Below are positions 11,700 to 24,468 of a stretch of 64,000 nt of DNA, in pieces. Source of the DNA: Sweltsa coloradensis (Eukaryota > Arthropoda > Insecta > Plecoptera > Chloroperlidae). The notes beneath the pieces are model-generated. The model was given only the letters and a program-made list of their open reading frames with translations, made no database searches and was not told the DNA's origin. How positions within the stretch are numbered: the stretch's first letter is position 1; each line of letters opens with the position of its first letter. The DNA lies in contig JAMZAV010000054.1 in NCBI GenBank assembly GCA_024449915.1, positions 868,001 through 932,000 of the forward strand, read 5' to 3'. Position numbers and translations under genes: made by a program.

Positions 11700-12919
11700 T
11701 GCATGCATGCATAATATAAATAATATATATACGTAATAATATAATACAAAATATTAATTACAAAAATATCTTGTATGAGATCCATCTTCTTTCTATTGGA
11801 AATTCAGATTAAAAATGAAGTTTTACATAGCTTAGCCCAGGAAAGATATGTATTCACTAGGAGAAAATTCCGAACCAGCTAAGAATTTGAACACAGTCTC
11901 AACTTGTTCGTAATTTTGTCCGGGTTCACCATAGATTTGTCAAACTTTCCTGGTATAGACATAAAACTAGTACACCAACATACATAATGGGAGAAACAAC
12001 TTCTTCAAAAAGTATTTTTCCTCTGGTGAGGCCAGAAATATGTTGGTCATGTCTTTGGAATATTAAATTGTGAAAGCCTTCTTTTGAGTTCATCGTTGAT
12101 ATAGTCTCATTTCATAAAGTAATAACTTAGAATTTTACATACTACCCCCATATTCAATACATTACTAGAAAACAGAATAAACCGAGAAAGACTCTTTGAA
12201 ATGTTTGACAACGACTCGTAGCTAAAGTTTAATGGATATTGGCTTGTGATAAATCTAAACTTTCCCGCATATTCATATTTTTCATTACTCTGCTAGAACC
12301 AATTCCGTTTTTAATTACTGACGCGTACTCAACGATGTACTCAAATGCTTCTCTCATCTAGTTTAATATAATTCCAATATTTTCCGGTAGGTTGAACCTC
12401 TCTTCAAAGTAACTCAAATCCAACCACTACTCGGGATGGGGCCCTCCTTAGCACTTATCTCAGGAGCCGGGGATTCTACACTTACTATTACTATACTAAC
12501 GATTCGCTTTAACTTGAAATAATGTTAAGAGTGCTCATTCTCCTAAAACCCTAGAAATATTTCGTATGCATATCATCCACGTTAAAAGTTCACGATTTAA
12601 TTCAATCGTAAAAAGAAGCTAAAAAAACATGGACCACAAAAAGAATTTAAGAGAGAATTTCCTTGGGTACACTGCGGATTTTAATACACTTCTATTTTTT
12701 TAAATGGATATCGTACCCTACAAAATTAAAGCACTTCTATTTTATGTTCGTTAGCTCATGATGAAGATAACCGTTTGTGGAATTCCAATAACAACGGAAA
12801 GGTAATTAAAATGAGTTTGATCAATTAGGGCACGAAATCTGCCCTCATTTGTTACTGCGAATGTCTATTATTGATTTAATGCCCATGAATGCAACGTCCA
12901 ACATTTCTACGTTGGATCA
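11700..12919. other. Non-genic DNA
   Basis: AT-rich with no supported gene. A GC-richer patch around 12430-12480 has no convincing exon boundaries. Confidence 0.45.
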
Positions 12920-13070
12920 CCTCCATAATATAATGCCATGGCCAGCAGCACTTCCTTTTCAACTAAATTCCGTTCTCCGCTTCGCTGTTTAACTTCTTCA
13001 CTGTCCTGCCATTGTTGTCGTGGTCTTCCCCTTTTCCAGCGGTCTTCAAACTTTCTCACCCAAGTCCCAA
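12920..13070 (-). pseudogene. LINE ORF2 C-terminal fragment
   Basis: The minus strand encodes an uninterrupted stretch with WVRKFEDRWKRGRPRQQWQD. This is the basic GRPR-xxW-xD signature found near the C terminus of many non-LTR retrotransposon reverse transcriptase polyproteins. The rest of the element is not recognisable here, so it is a truncated relic. Family assignment beyond LINE is not possible. Confidence 0.5.
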
Positions 13071-13116
13071 TTATTAATCAATGAAATCGCCACGTCCCAA
13101 CACTCCTTCGGATAAC

Positions 13117-13139
13117 CCCCCCCCCCTCCCCCCCCCCCA
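13117..13139. repeat. Poly-C tract
   Basis: Two long C runs separated by a T. Confidence 0.9.
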
Positions 13140-15158
13140 ATCGTCAGGACCGTTACTACTGTCACTTTAACATTTAAGCTCAATTTTTGTTCAGGCTTGG
13201 GGCCTATAAGGCCATGGTACACAATGCTACTGCTTAATAAAAGTTTCCACTAACCACACCTACAAAAATATGTCAACCCGGTAAAATATTGCCTACTACA
13301 GACAACTTTTCATTGCGTTGAATGGTCTCTGTACGGGGGCTACTGAGCAACTGACAACCTAGACCTCACGTACCAAATGGTATTCTACTGCCACCCTTGT
13401 AATTGGGGGCGGCAATATGGACCAAAGCAGCAAGGACATATTATTATTAGCAGTCACACAACGAACCTCCAGTAAGGTGGCGTTGCAGTTCTGAGATTTT
13501 CATGGTGGAGCGTCATTTTCCACATGTGCATCCTTCATACATATCTTCAAAGAATGACTCATTTCGACTTCAAAAGATCACAGTCAAAAGATCACAACAG
13601 GAGTTGTGCTTATAACGGGACAATGCAGGAAGTCACACTTTATTTTCAAATTTAATTATTTATTTTGTGAAAACAATTATTTTTATTATTTATTGACTAC
13701 TACTCTTCCATTACCCAATTTTCTTGGTGTCCCAAAAGCAAATCCTCACTGTCCCAAGTTTGGGACGCGACCCAGACTTTGAAACTTACTCTCTTACCTC
13801 GAATATCCAATTCCTTCATTCTTCTAGGCAATCTTACTCCTTCCATCATTTTGATATATCCAAAGGACTTTAATCTCCTCCCACAATTTTTTTCATTACA
13901 CTTCTCATTCCCTATTCGGTCACATATGTACCTACCAACGACGCTTTTAAAAATGTTCCATCAACAGGTTGCCGTCGACTTTCATCTGGTGTTCACATAT
14001 TACTTATTCTATGTCCAGCTGCATTTTGCCAGTATTGGGACTAAGTCGCTTACATCTAGATATGACAATATATGACTGATACTTATCTTCAATATAATAT
14101 GTATTTTCCATTATATTGAATCTATTTTATTTTTTTTATTAATTTATGGGTTTCAATAAACAGTAATAAACAAATAATATTGTACAGTCTACATCAGCTA
14201 AAATCCTTGCTGACCTTTGTGGGTTCCAAGACGCAGAATTTGCCACTGTTTACTTCGAAAAAATATGTTGTGATTCAATAACATTGAAAATTAATTAAGA
14301 TCGATATTCCATTTTGATCAAATGTGTATGTGTTTATTTCCATGTTATCGTGTGTTGCCTCAGACCACACTTAAAAGGGAAATTTTCCCGCTAAACCACA
14401 AAAATGTACTTCAGACTTGCTCATTAGTTATGAATGTACAGAATATAAGAAACAAAATAGGTTTACCATAGCCAGGTGAAAAATAGACAAACTTAATCAT
14501 TTTCAATGAAGTACCCATCGGCCGTAGCATTATTCAGTATTATACGGTATAGTACTTTATAACCCGTGACCTTGGGAGATTCTGATCAGAAAATATATTG
14601 GCCATTATTGACGTACTCGTAAATCTTTCCTGTACATTGAATACGTTTCGTTTTGTGATTTAGGCACTCGGATCAATCACATAATATGATGATTACCAAT
14701 TATAGAGGGGTGTATAATTTAGGAACGGATATTTTTTAGTGTAAGAGTGTATCTAGGTGCACAGATATTCTATGTGAAACAAATAATAAACGCGTGAAAA
14801 CCGATTTAAACATTCACCAGATTCCAATTTTAATAAATATTTAAAAAAAAATTAATTACAAATATAAAATCGTGGATAATTTGTTTAGCGATCACATAAT
14901 TAGTAAGCTATAGAAACCGTGATAGTTGTAGCCTCTTTAAATAATTCAAAGTTTTCATAAATGTTGAAATAATTACAACGAAGCCTCTCAACAAATTCTA
15001 AAGCTACTCGCAAGCCTTGTTTACCCGACTAGCAGGCGACAAGTCATGACAAGTTTTGTGCGGGTACCTGAAATTTCCGGTCGCGTCGGATATCTATTTC
15101 TGACCGTCAAAAAAGGTACCCGATTGTAGAGTGACAAAAAAAATATTTTATGGGTGGT
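13140..15158. other. Non-genic DNA
   Basis: No gene recognised. The 98-residue frame at 13779-14075 lacks coding composition or any recognisable domain, and I treat it as chance. Confidence 0.45.
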
Positions 15159-15208
15159 GGTGGAGGTGCCGGTCCAGGATTTACAAACTTCCTTGGTGGA
15201 GGTGCCGG
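15159..15208. repeat. Two tandem GGTGGAGGTGCCGGTCC units
   Basis: The 14-bp core of the dispersed family occurs at 15159-15172 and 15195-15208, 36 bases apart, each followed by TCCA. The family tail is not present nearby. Confidence 0.7.
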
Positions 15209-15394
15209 TCCAATCAATTTTTAATTTAAAGTCTATATACAAAATATACGTATTATATACATTTAAAAAAATGACATACAATGAACATCCAGACAATTGA
15301 AATATATTAATGTGGAGGAAATTATAATGTAAGATTCTTCACAAGTTCAATTCTTGGTCCATTTTAACATGTAGTATTATAACGGACGCATTTT

Positions 15395-15475
15395 CCCTAC
15401 CCGACCCGACCCGAAAACCCAAAGCAGTAGTACTCAAACCCGACCCGACTGCCAAAACCTCGACCCGCCCAGCTT
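15395..15475. repeat. CCCGA-rich simple repeat
   Basis: Clusters of ACCCG units (ACCCGACCCGACCCG and later copies) in otherwise AT-rich DNA. It probably belongs to a degraded low-complexity tail. Confidence 0.6.
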
Positions 15476-17487
15476 CCTAGAGTCATGACAGCTCGCCAAG
15501 TCCTCCCCTCCCATACGAACACGTAGCTTGGCGGTGACCCGTCTGGCCGCTTCCAGTAGCTACAGCATTGATGTACTGTGGTCAACGAGTTTCACTTTAA
15601 GTTATTGCATGTTCAGGTGTGCATCGGTTCAACATTTTGTCACCAGGGCGAACATTGTAGTGTTTATGGACCCTAACGATTGCGGCATTGCGTTACAAAC
15701 AATTTATAAACGCAATTTCCTTCGTTAACGACAGATTAATATAATTATATAATTTTCCAGAACAACTACTTTGATGAAAGCTAAGGCCATACTCGTTGTT
15801 CGCAAGATGTTTGAATTGATTAGTAACTTCAAAAAAGTAGTTTCTTGTTATTTATCAAAAATGTTGGTTTCTTCCAAATGCATTTGTTACCGACAACGGT
15901 TCAGAATGTATAAAAATAATGCAGTGTATTTGAATTTGTTGTCCACATTTTGAATCAAGTTGCAAAACGCTTTTATTCGTATTTTTAACTTCCAAATATA
16001 ATTCGGTGCAAGAAAATCAATTCATCATGGATTTTTCTTACAATGAAATCACCAATTTTTCTCAAAAACACATTACTTTATCTTGTTATTATCCACCAAA
16101 TTCTTGATTTAATTTGGTTTGAACGTGTGACTTGAGTCGTGTAGGTAAAACCCATGTTACCTGAAGAGCTCACCCGATAGACGTATATGAGGGGCACTCC
16201 TGCGATTAGTATGTATTTGTATTTCCCTTATTTCTCAACTCTGTATGTGATTGAGGGAGAATTTGTGTAAAACTTCTGCTTGAACTTTTATTGCAATTTA
16301 AAGTTAGTGAAGAATATTACATGCATGTCCTAAAGTTAATTATATTTATGACACGCAATGTTTGGTGCGTTTAAATTACGCTTTGTTCGTGTGACTCAAG
16401 TTGCAAACAAACGGCATGGTCGACCAATTCGTTGACGACAGATGTGGCTCAATGCCTGTGCAGGACACTCCCTAGTTGGCAGGTTTATGGCTATTGCATT
16501 AAGAGGATGTATGACATGCGTATTAAGCAACTTCCTGTTTGCTCAGCCGACTGACTCCACTGCAATTAGGGGTAGTTGTCAAAGAAGCAGAACCATAGGG
16601 CTCAATGTTAACACTTTTCAAGAAATAATTATAATTTTAAAAAAATTGATCTTTAGGTTTTGGATTTTATTAAAACGTCTAAAATTAGGCACATTTTGAT
16701 TGATCCTTGATGATAAACATAAAATATTGAAAATCTACGACCCTAGGGCTGTCTATGTAAGCTTTATTGACAACCAAGTAAAGTTTCACATACGTTGGAT
16801 TCATCCTGGCCGAGCGAATAGCTATGTGGCAACTGACAAACATTCCCTCTTAACCTCTACCTGATAACTTAAAAGTAAAAGAAAAATAACTTAGAAGTTG
16901 GCGGAATAAAAAAGGAACTTGAATTAATTATAACAGTGAAAAAAAAATTGGGAAGACAGAAACTCTATGGCAGTCATTACATGACGATTTTGGTACAAAA
17001 GTGTACACACTGAAGAATTTCGAGCGACGATTTTTTAACGTTGTTCCTACACACCTTTGTCTTCCCCCTAGCACAAGGAAAATTATTTTCTTGAATATCG
17101 ATTTATTACGATTTATTTTGTCATATGGTCGGCACTACAAAGTTTTGTACCTGCGGACAAAACAAAATCGTACATCCAACTTTCTTTCGGAAAACAATTT
17201 TCCATTATACTAGGGTGCTAAGCAAAGGTGTATTAAAACAATATAGATGTTGTCGTTGTATGTCAGTGTTCCTCTTTCACTCAGCCAGCTAGGTCCATAA
17301 TAACTTTTAAGATATCGGTGAAGGGGTTATATATTTGATGGAAGTAGCCTTTAAATTTAATTGTTTGGACATTTAGAATGTGTTACAGGTTGTTAAAAAA
17401 GCATCAAGCATCAAGTGTTCATTTAATAGTCAACACCGGTTCTCTTGGAAATAATACCGACTGCACGTTTCACAGATAATCAAACCC
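15476..17487. other. Non-genic DNA
   Basis: Short open frames only. None shows a recognisable domain or splice context, and no mobile element was identified. Confidence 0.45.
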
Positions 17488-17600
17488 TTAAGGGGGACCA
17501 GTCGCCAATATTAAAACCACGTGAAATTACCTTATTTTTGTAATATCACGCAAAAAGCCACGCAAAATAAAAAAAGTGGATAATAGGCCCCATGTAGTTT
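17488..17600 (+). repeat. Left inverted repeat flanking the LINE stack
   Basis: Starts with TTAA at 17488 and ends with ATAATAGGCCCCATGTA. The complement of 26728-26792 has the same order of blocks: TTAAG, a GACC-GTC block, ATTAAAAC and AAGTG-ATAATAGGCCCCATGTA. The left copy has extra sequence in the middle. The two together look like arms of an older DNA element, or two inverted copies of one dispersed repeat. Confidence 0.5.
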
Positions 17601-17859
17601 CGTTTGAACTATACAACCCCCAAAAAATGTTTTTCAAATATTTTGATAAGAAGTAATTTTAATTTCGGATTAAATTAAATTTATTTATTCTGTAATTAAA
17701 AACGTCACTTTTATAATTTTTGAAAGATATCTTGCAGGGTATATGCTATGCCCGGCCTGTGTTGTGCGTGTGTCCCCTACGGCCGAGGAGTTTGAACCGG
17801 CGGTAGAAGTTGTGTTTCTAAGACGTGAAAACATACTACTGAAACAATTTCTCGATTAA

Positions 17860-18590
17860 ATGGAGGATGGTAACAAATTGCTTAAAGATAAAATTATAGA
17901 TCTCCAGATGCCTATTGCCAATGCAAGGGCCGGGAAACATCCTCGCAATAAGTGTGTGATGTCAGATCAAGTCGAACATGGGACGTCATCGTTTCCTCCA
18001 AAGTCTGGTTCTTCTAAAGCTGTGTGTCAACTGGTCGGCGACCTTCACAACACACACGGAAAGATAAGCGAAAATAAACAAACTGTTGATGACAGCGAGG
18101 TGGCTCGTGAAGCAGTGGATGACAATGCTGTGCTTAGTGGTAATCAAGAATCTCAGACTCTACTCTCAACTGAAACTTTTGCATCTGCAGAAGTCAATAA
18201 AAGTAAGAAAAGCAAAGAAAACAAGAGAATTCAACCCAAGAGAGCCCCCCCCCCCCCCCCCCCCCCCCAAGAAGAGCGCTTTCAAGAGGTGAAATATAAG
18301 CAGCGGCGCACTAAAGTGATTGTTGGCTCAAGCACCGGTTGCTCATCGGCGTCTCTACCGTCTGCGGAGCGGATGTCATTGCTTCAGCTATGTACACTGC
18401 ACGAAGATGTTACCCCGGACGAAGTTATTAACTATCTGAAAGAAAATGAGCCTAGAAAAAAGTACGTGTGTGAGCAACAAAAAAACAAATGAAACTATAT
18501 AGTTCATTTAAAGTGGGCGTGCCAAATGAAATGCAGGCTACTCTTCTCAATGCAGACTTCTGGCCGCATGGAGCTACAGTAAGCCGCTGA
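17860..18590 (+). pseudogene. LINE A ORF1 (RNA-binding protein), frameshifted
   Basis: An ATG opens 210 residues to a stop at 18490. The frame includes a proline run encoded by 24 Cs (18245-18268), basic stretches such as KSKKSKENKR, and a leucine-rich segment near residues 165-200. The ORF1 C-terminal signature continues in another frame just after the stop: SSFKVGVPNEMQATLL followed by FWPHGATVSR at about 18508-18590. This type of end is seen in ORF1 proteins of jockey/CR1-like LINEs. ORF1 proteins bind LINE RNA and chaperone reverse transcription. The frameshift means no full product is made. Confidence 0.65.
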
Positions 18591-18709
18591 TTTTTTCGGG
18601 TGACCGTGAAGGATAAAACCCTTGAGGTAAACAATCAAGCGCGTGTCGAAGATTCCTTAAAAATTCTGCATCTTAATTTTTGAGTGTATTAGGAACAAAA
18701 GAGTGGAAT

Positions 18710-19450
18710 TGAAAATGTTTCTAAGCGATAACAACTATGACATTTTATGTTTTACGGAACATTGGCTAGTAAAGATGAATTAGAAAGTTTCAATATCAGG
18801 CTACCAACTTGCTAGTGCGATGTGTCGTGCACACTTTAAACATGGGGATGAGGGTATTTTTGTTAAACTGTGTCATATAGAGAACACTGTGGATGTAACA
18901 AAAATAAAAACATTTCCCACGGAAAAGATCATGGAGTGTTCTGCAAAACGTCTGTGCGACCCGCTACGCTCTACTCAGGTTGTCATAGCTGTGATCTACA
19001 GGTCTCCCACTCAACAAGGACCTTGTGAAAATTTAATCAGTTTATCTTAAAATTAGGTGAGATGTTGACAGAGCTGATCGAGTTTAACATTCCCGTCGTT
19101 TTATGTGGCGACTTTAATATCGATTTCCTAAAGGCTAGGGATACTAGGAGCGAGTTACGTGATTTACTCTATAGTTTTAAGATGAATGTCATGATAAATG
19201 AGGTCACTCGCTTCAATGTAAATACAGGTCGGGGTACTTGCATTGATAATATTATTACAAATATAGATGCTAGTGATGTGGTTGTTAATGCCACGGAGCC
19301 ATTACTCTCAGACCACATAGCGCAGGAAATTAACATTGCCTGGACCTCGACCAACACTGAGGAGGAACCAATGTTTGCTAAACAAAGAATTTTCAGCGAG
19401 ACAAATATTAGAAACTTTAGTGAAATGCTGGGAAAATTAGACTTGGGCTA
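18710..19450 (+). pseudogene. LINE A endonuclease domain (APE-like), broken
   Basis: Pieces in different frames match the APE-type endonuclease of LINEs. They are FTEHWL-like and VIAVIYRSP (about 18980-19010), CGDFNIDFL (about 19100-19130, the GDFN metal/phosphate site), CIDNIITNI (about 19240-19265) and LLSDHIAQ (about 19305-19325, the catalytic SDH). Stops and frameshifts separate them. In an intact element this domain nicks the target DNA to prime reverse transcription. Confidence 0.75.
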
Positions 19451-19539
19451 GTGTTTTTTCTGGTTTGTGTAAAAATACAAACGCTATGTTTGAATGCTTT
19501 ATGAATATATTTTTAATGTATTTTTACTTATGTTTTCCC

Positions 19540-19870
19540 TTAAAAAAGTGTTTTAAAAATACCCACGGATCAAACCCTTGGTGTAATGAGGAATTGTGGA
19601 CAATGAAACGGACCCTCAGAGAGCTTTATAATGATATGAAACTGATAAAAACGGTAGACTTAAAAAATAGGTACAAAAGTTATAAAAAGAATTACCGTGC
19701 TCATATAAAAGAAGCAAAGGAAAAATACTACTCGTCAAAAATTCGAAACTCAAAAAACAAATAAAAAACGTTGTGGAACATAGTTAAAAATGAGACTGGT
19801 AATCAAAAAAATAATATCGTGAAAATCATTACCTTAAAAAACAGTGACAATGGATCTATAATAAGTGATC
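19540..19870 (+). pseudogene. LINE A linker between endonuclease and RT
   Basis: Contains PWCNEELWTMKRTLRELYND and RAHIKEAKEKYYSSKIRNSK, followed after a stop by LWNIVKNETG and GSIISDP. This is the familiar linker of jockey/CR1-type ORF2. The reading continues on the far side of LINE B with QGVAQKLNNYFVN. Confidence 0.7.
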
Positions 19871-19871
19871 C
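19863..19871 (+). repeat. Target-site duplication of LINE B (left)
   Basis: AAGTGATCC here is repeated at 24929-24937, exactly at the other edge of LINE B. Removing LINE B plus one copy joins the two halves of LINE A. Confidence 0.8.
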
Positions 19872-20286
19872 GATCAAGATGGCCGAACAGTAGTCAGCAG
19901 CAAGTGGGTCGGAGCTCATACATACTTCTCTTACAGTGGTATTTTCTTACATTTATTGCACCAAACTTAAATCATCACACCCCACTAGTATTCTCACAAC
20001 AAAACCGTAAGTCTCTTAAGTAATATACAATAATATTAGACTACAAAATCAGAAACTAAAAACGTCTATTAGCTCACAATAGCATACCTCTCTCCGAACC
20101 ATCTGTAAAACATCTCTTACCGACTGAGCCCTCTACAAACCATCTCTTTACCGACTGAGCCATCACACTAACACCAACACCCCCATACTAGCCGCATTCG
20201 TAAGACGCTTTCATAGCTTTCCGCTAGAGGCCGGAAGCTGCACCACTGGTACGTGCCTCTGGTCATCAACCCCATCACCCGAGACT

Positions 20287-21126
20287 ATGTCGTCGCGATC
20301 CACGAGACACTCGACAGCTGTCCCAAAGCAGTTAGCTGCCCCCGCTGTGAACAAGGTCACGAAGCAGCGAGAGATGCCAATTACCCCCCGAAGACAAGAG
20401 CCCAACACCTCACTAGACAGCGTAGGAGCGCAAATTACAAACGTTCAGAGTAATATGAACGAACGTATGACTGCGTTCGAAGAGAAACTTGCCACTATTC
20501 AAGCTTCGCGTGCCACAACTCCAGACGCCACAAACGATGAAGACCTTACTCGACTAACCTCCTCCTTCAGCGAATTCAAGAAACAATGCTTGGAAGAGTT
20601 AGCTCTCATTCAAACAGTGGTGAGTGAACTGAAGGAGAAGATAAAAAATTGTGATGACCGCACGGAACAACTCGAACAATACAGCCGTCGTAATTGTCTT
20701 CTTCTGCACGGCGTTGAAGAGAAACAGGGAGAAAACACGCTTGCTGTTGCTCTTGACATTGTCAACAACATGATGGGTATTCAGCTAGCACACCATTGTT
20801 TAGACCGCGTACACCGGATCGGTGCACCAAACAAGTCCGAGAACGGGACAGCACGTAGAAACAGGCCCATCATCATCAAATTTATCTCGTACCAGGCGCG
20901 AGATGCTGTATGGCGCGCCAAGGTAAAGCTACAGGGCAGTCGTATCGTGCTCACTGAGTCGCTCACCAGGGAGCGACAAGACATCTTCCGGGAAGCACGA
21001 ACCAAGTTTGGCATGAAGCGTTGCTGGACGGCTGACGGCAACATAATATTTCTGGACTCGAACGGACGGAGAAATTACGTTAGAAAAATGGCAGATAGAG
21101 ACATCATACTAACTCTACAACCGTGA
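20287..21126 (+). CDS. LINE B ORF1 protein (coiled coil plus RRM-like)
   Basis: An intact 279-residue frame from ATG. Residues ~1-45 are basic and Ser/Thr/Pro-rich. Residues ~45-135 are heptad-rich (coiled coil, probably for trimerisation as in L1 ORF1p) and end in EQLEQYSRRNCLLLHGV. Residues ~135-230 resemble the L1-type RRM, with DRVHRIG and RPIIIKFISYQARDAVW. The C-terminal part has TESLTRERQDIFREARTKFG, as in the L1 C-terminal domain. ORF1p coats LINE RNA and acts as a nucleic-acid chaperone in the ribonucleoprotein. There are no stops, and an ORF2 follows after 269 bases. Alternative frames here are shadows. Confidence 0.85.
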   Translation: MSSRSTRHSTAVPKQLAAPAVNKVTKQREMPITPRRQEPNTSLDSVGAQITNVQSNMNERMTAFEEKLATIQASRATTPDATNDEDLTRLTSSFSEFKKQCLEELALIQTVVSELKEKIKNCDDRTEQLEQYSRRNCLLLHGVEEKQGENTLAVALDIVNNMMGIQLAHHCLDRVHRIGAPNKSENGTARRNRPIIIKFISYQARDAVWRAKVKLQGSRIVLTESLTRERQDIFREARTKFGMKRCWTADGNIIFLDSNGRRNYVRKMADRDIILTLQP

Positions 21127-21395
21127 GCGGTAAACGAAACCCTAAATCTCCGAGAAAGAGTTTGTACAAACAGACTTTACTATCTCGAAACAAAAACAAA
21201 AAATCCTAAAACTCCGACCCCACAAATCAAGGCCTATTGCCTATTGCCTAAAGTCTTCATTTATTAGAATAAGATTAAAATTATATCAAATTAGATCTTT
21301 TTTGTTGCAATACATACGCAGAAGCGTTAATTTGTTAATAGATTTAGAACATATAGCCTTATATAGCCTTATATAGCCTTATTATATCTAGCTAG
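21127..21395 (+). other. LINE B inter-ORF spacer with three 10-bp repeats
   Basis: Non-coding, AT-rich. It contains three perfect ATATAGCCTT copies at 21351-21380, directly upstream of the ORF2 ATG, and GCCTATT repeats near 21231-21250. It may bear on ORF2 translation, but that is only a guess. Confidence 0.6.
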
Positions 21396-24300
21396 ATGAA
21401 CCAAAATGTACTGATAGAGGATAACGAGGAAAATCACGAAATTGACTTAAAGTATAATGCATACGACCCACCAATCACAGGCAATTTGACAAATAATATT
21501 GCATGTAATAATACCTTAGATTTAGATCAACTGTTTAAGAGCAACCTTGACCCCAAAATTATACACATTAACATAAGAGGGATAAACAAAAACTTTGACC
21601 AGTTGTTGGTGCTACTGCAGAATACCAAAACAACTTTTGACATAATAATATTAATGAAACTAATACAGATAAATACACAATAAATGGTTATGAAACAATC
21701 CACCAACCACACAAACTTTCTACATATGACGGCATCACCGTACTCATTAAAATAGACACATTCAAATCATATCATGCAAATCACATTGATGGAATAACAT
21801 CTTCGAACAACCTCCTACTGCAACTTGTAACACCATCATCTAAAACATATTCAATATTAGCAGTCTACAGATCCCCTTCAGGGAATGCAAAACTATTCGT
21901 TGAAGAAATCGGAAACGAAGCCAGCAGCCTAAGAAGTAATTATAATGTTGTTATGGGAGATACGAACATTAATATTGACGGAGAATTAATTAAAACCCCA
22001 ATAGCGACTGATTATCTCAATGTTATGTTAGCACTCGGATATCTCCCAGGCATAACGAAACCAACCAGAATTACCCCAAAAACAAGTTCATGTATAGACC
22101 ACATATTTATAAAATCACGTGATGAAAATCATATAACTGCTATCTTAGAGACATTTATCACGGATCATTACCCTATTATACTTGGCTGGAACACTACACA
22201 TGACGAACTAGACGCAATTCGGCAAGCCAAACGGAAAACTCAATCCATTAAAAAAACTCTAGATCATGATAAATTGATCGATTCATTAATAGCAGAGGAT
22301 TGGAAATCAGTAACTGACCAGACAGACGTTGATACGGCCACGGACAATTTTATTAACACTCTCACAAAGTATATCAAGTTAGCCACAAATGACAAAATTA
22401 TCTCGAATGTGAACTATAAGCTAAAACCTTGGATCACAGCCGGACTTGTGAAATCTATTAGGACCAGAGACAAACTCAGTAAACTATCCCTCAAGTTTCC
22501 GGAAAACGAAGAGCTACGTAATAACTACAAACAGTATAGAAATCAATTAAACTCTCTCTTAAAACGCACTAAAAACGATTATTATAAGCAGCAAATTGAA
22601 GAAGCATCTAATGTTAGAAAAGTATGGAAGGTTATAAACGAGGCCACGAATAAGTCCCAAACAAGCCTCCAAATCAAACAGATTGCAACAGATAGTGGCA
22701 TGATAACTAGTAAAGAGAATCCTAAAAATGTAGCGGATGTATTTGTTGACTTCTTCTCTGACATTGGCAAAAATATGGCTAGTAAAATAACACCTCCCAC
22801 CTCTGGCCACCTCCATTCAGATTATATAAACATAAATAAAGATAAAACGGTACACAAATCAATCTACATGACACCTGTTGATGACGCTGAACTAGGGAAT
22901 TGTATTGATGCCTTAAAAAATAACTCAGCGCCTGGATAGATGGGATAAAATGTCCAACAATCAAGCTAATCAAACCATATATAATAGCACCTCTTAAATA
23001 TATCATCAATACAAGTTTTTCTGAAGGAGTATTCCCTAAATCATTTAAAAATTCCGTTATAATACCAATTTATAAGAAAGGAGATAGAACAGCAGTTACA
23101 AATTACAGACCTATTTCTCTTATCAGTAACCTATCGAAGATTTTAGAAAAATGCATACAATCTAGAATGTATTCATTCTTTGAGAAACATAAAGTTATTT
23201 CACCTAACCAGTTTGGCTTCCAGAATAATCTTAGCACACAAGACGCTATCACCAAACTTACTAATGAGGTGGCAAACGCAATGGATAAAAACAAAAAGTC
23301 TTTAGTTGTATTTCTAGATCTTGCAAAGGCGTTTGATACAGTTTCTCACTCACTTCTGATCACTAAACTGGAGCAATACGGAATAAGAGGCACCCCCCTA
23401 GAACTTATAAAAAGCTACTTAGCAAACAGAAAACAATTTGTACGAATTGAAGGGAACCTCAGTAAAGAGAGAAAAATTGAATATGGTGTCCCACAAGGTA
23501 CGACACTGGGGCCATTGTTATTCTTAGTATATATTAATAGCCTTTGTAACATGAACCTCAAAGCAATAATAGTTAGTTTTGCTGACGATACAGTAATCAT
23601 ATTTCAGGAGGACTCATGGACTGAAGTACATAACGTAGCAGAACTAGAAATGAGACGCGTAAAAACCAATCTTGAAACCAATTTACTTACTCTTAATTTA
23701 GAAAAAACAACTTACATGACCTTCTCACCCAACGTCACTGACCAACCACAACACTTTAATCTGAAAATTCACCAGTCCACCTGTTCAACACAACAAAGTG
23801 CGTGTAGGTGCCACGTACTAAACAAGCGCGAAGACAATATGTATCTCGGCGTACTTATTGACCAACATCTTAGATGGAACAGGCACATTAATTACATCAC
23901 TAAACGGTTGCGAAACTCCATATATAAATACTATACACTGAGGAACATTCTGACGCCATCCACACTGAGATCAGTCTACTTTGCACTTACCCAATCAATT
24001 ATACAGTATGGAATAATAGGCTGGGGAGGAGCTAGCATCACCCACATGGAACCTCTCAATGTGGTTCAAAAATGTATCCTTAAAGTAATGTTAAATAAAC
24101 ACTTCCTATACCCGTCTAACCTCATTTTTACCGATTCCAACATACTAACGATAAGAAAATTGTACATAAAAAACTCCCTTATTCACATCCATAAAAACTA
24201 TAAATCATATAATTCGGTAATTCACAGAGTTACGACTAGAGATAAAGTGAATAATAAACTACAAGTACCAAGAGTAAATAAAGGGATCACCCAAAAGCAT

Positions 24301-24468
24301 TTCATGTACTTGGGGCCCAAAATATTTAACCTTTTACCAGCAGAACTGAGAGATAATGTAAGCAAAACAAAATTTTCCCGACAAGTAACACTTTGGCTAA
24401 AAGAACGCTCGAACACGAATATTGAAGATATAATAAATTTAAGACCCTCTAGACACACCCTCTGTTAG
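21396..24468 (+). pseudogene. LINE B ORF2 (APE endonuclease plus reverse transcriptase), two 1-base frameshifts
   Basis: The endonuclease part has HINIRG (21564-21581), AVYRSPSG, GDTNI (21956 on; Thr replaces the usual Phe of GDFN), SCIDHIF and TDH (22160-22168). The reverse transcriptase has NYRPISL, FLDLAKAFD (23311-23337), GVPQGTTLGPLLF and the catalytic FADD (23578-23589). One base appears deleted near 21652 and one near 22936 (APG then a stop instead of APGIDGIK). Apart from these the product would be about 1,020 residues, normal for the family. The protein nicks DNA and copies LINE RNA at the nick. The defects could be real or sequencing errors. Confidence 0.88.

Larger units (their letters stand above)
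17740..19871 (+). mobile_element. LINE A, 5' half (old, inactive)
   Basis: Contains, in order, a decayed ORF1, an endonuclease-like region and the linker before the reverse transcriptase. It stops at AAGTGATCC (19863-19871), where LINE B begins, and resumes at 24929. The 5' boundary is approximate: a GC-rich leader at about 17740-17859 precedes ORF1. Without LINE B the element is about 3.9 kb, a normal size for a two-ORF LINE. Confidence 0.8.

Noticed and set aside
13779..14075. 98-codon plus-strand frame
   Set aside because: No recognisable domain, skewed hydrophobic composition expected from pyrimidine-rich DNA, and no splice or promoter context.
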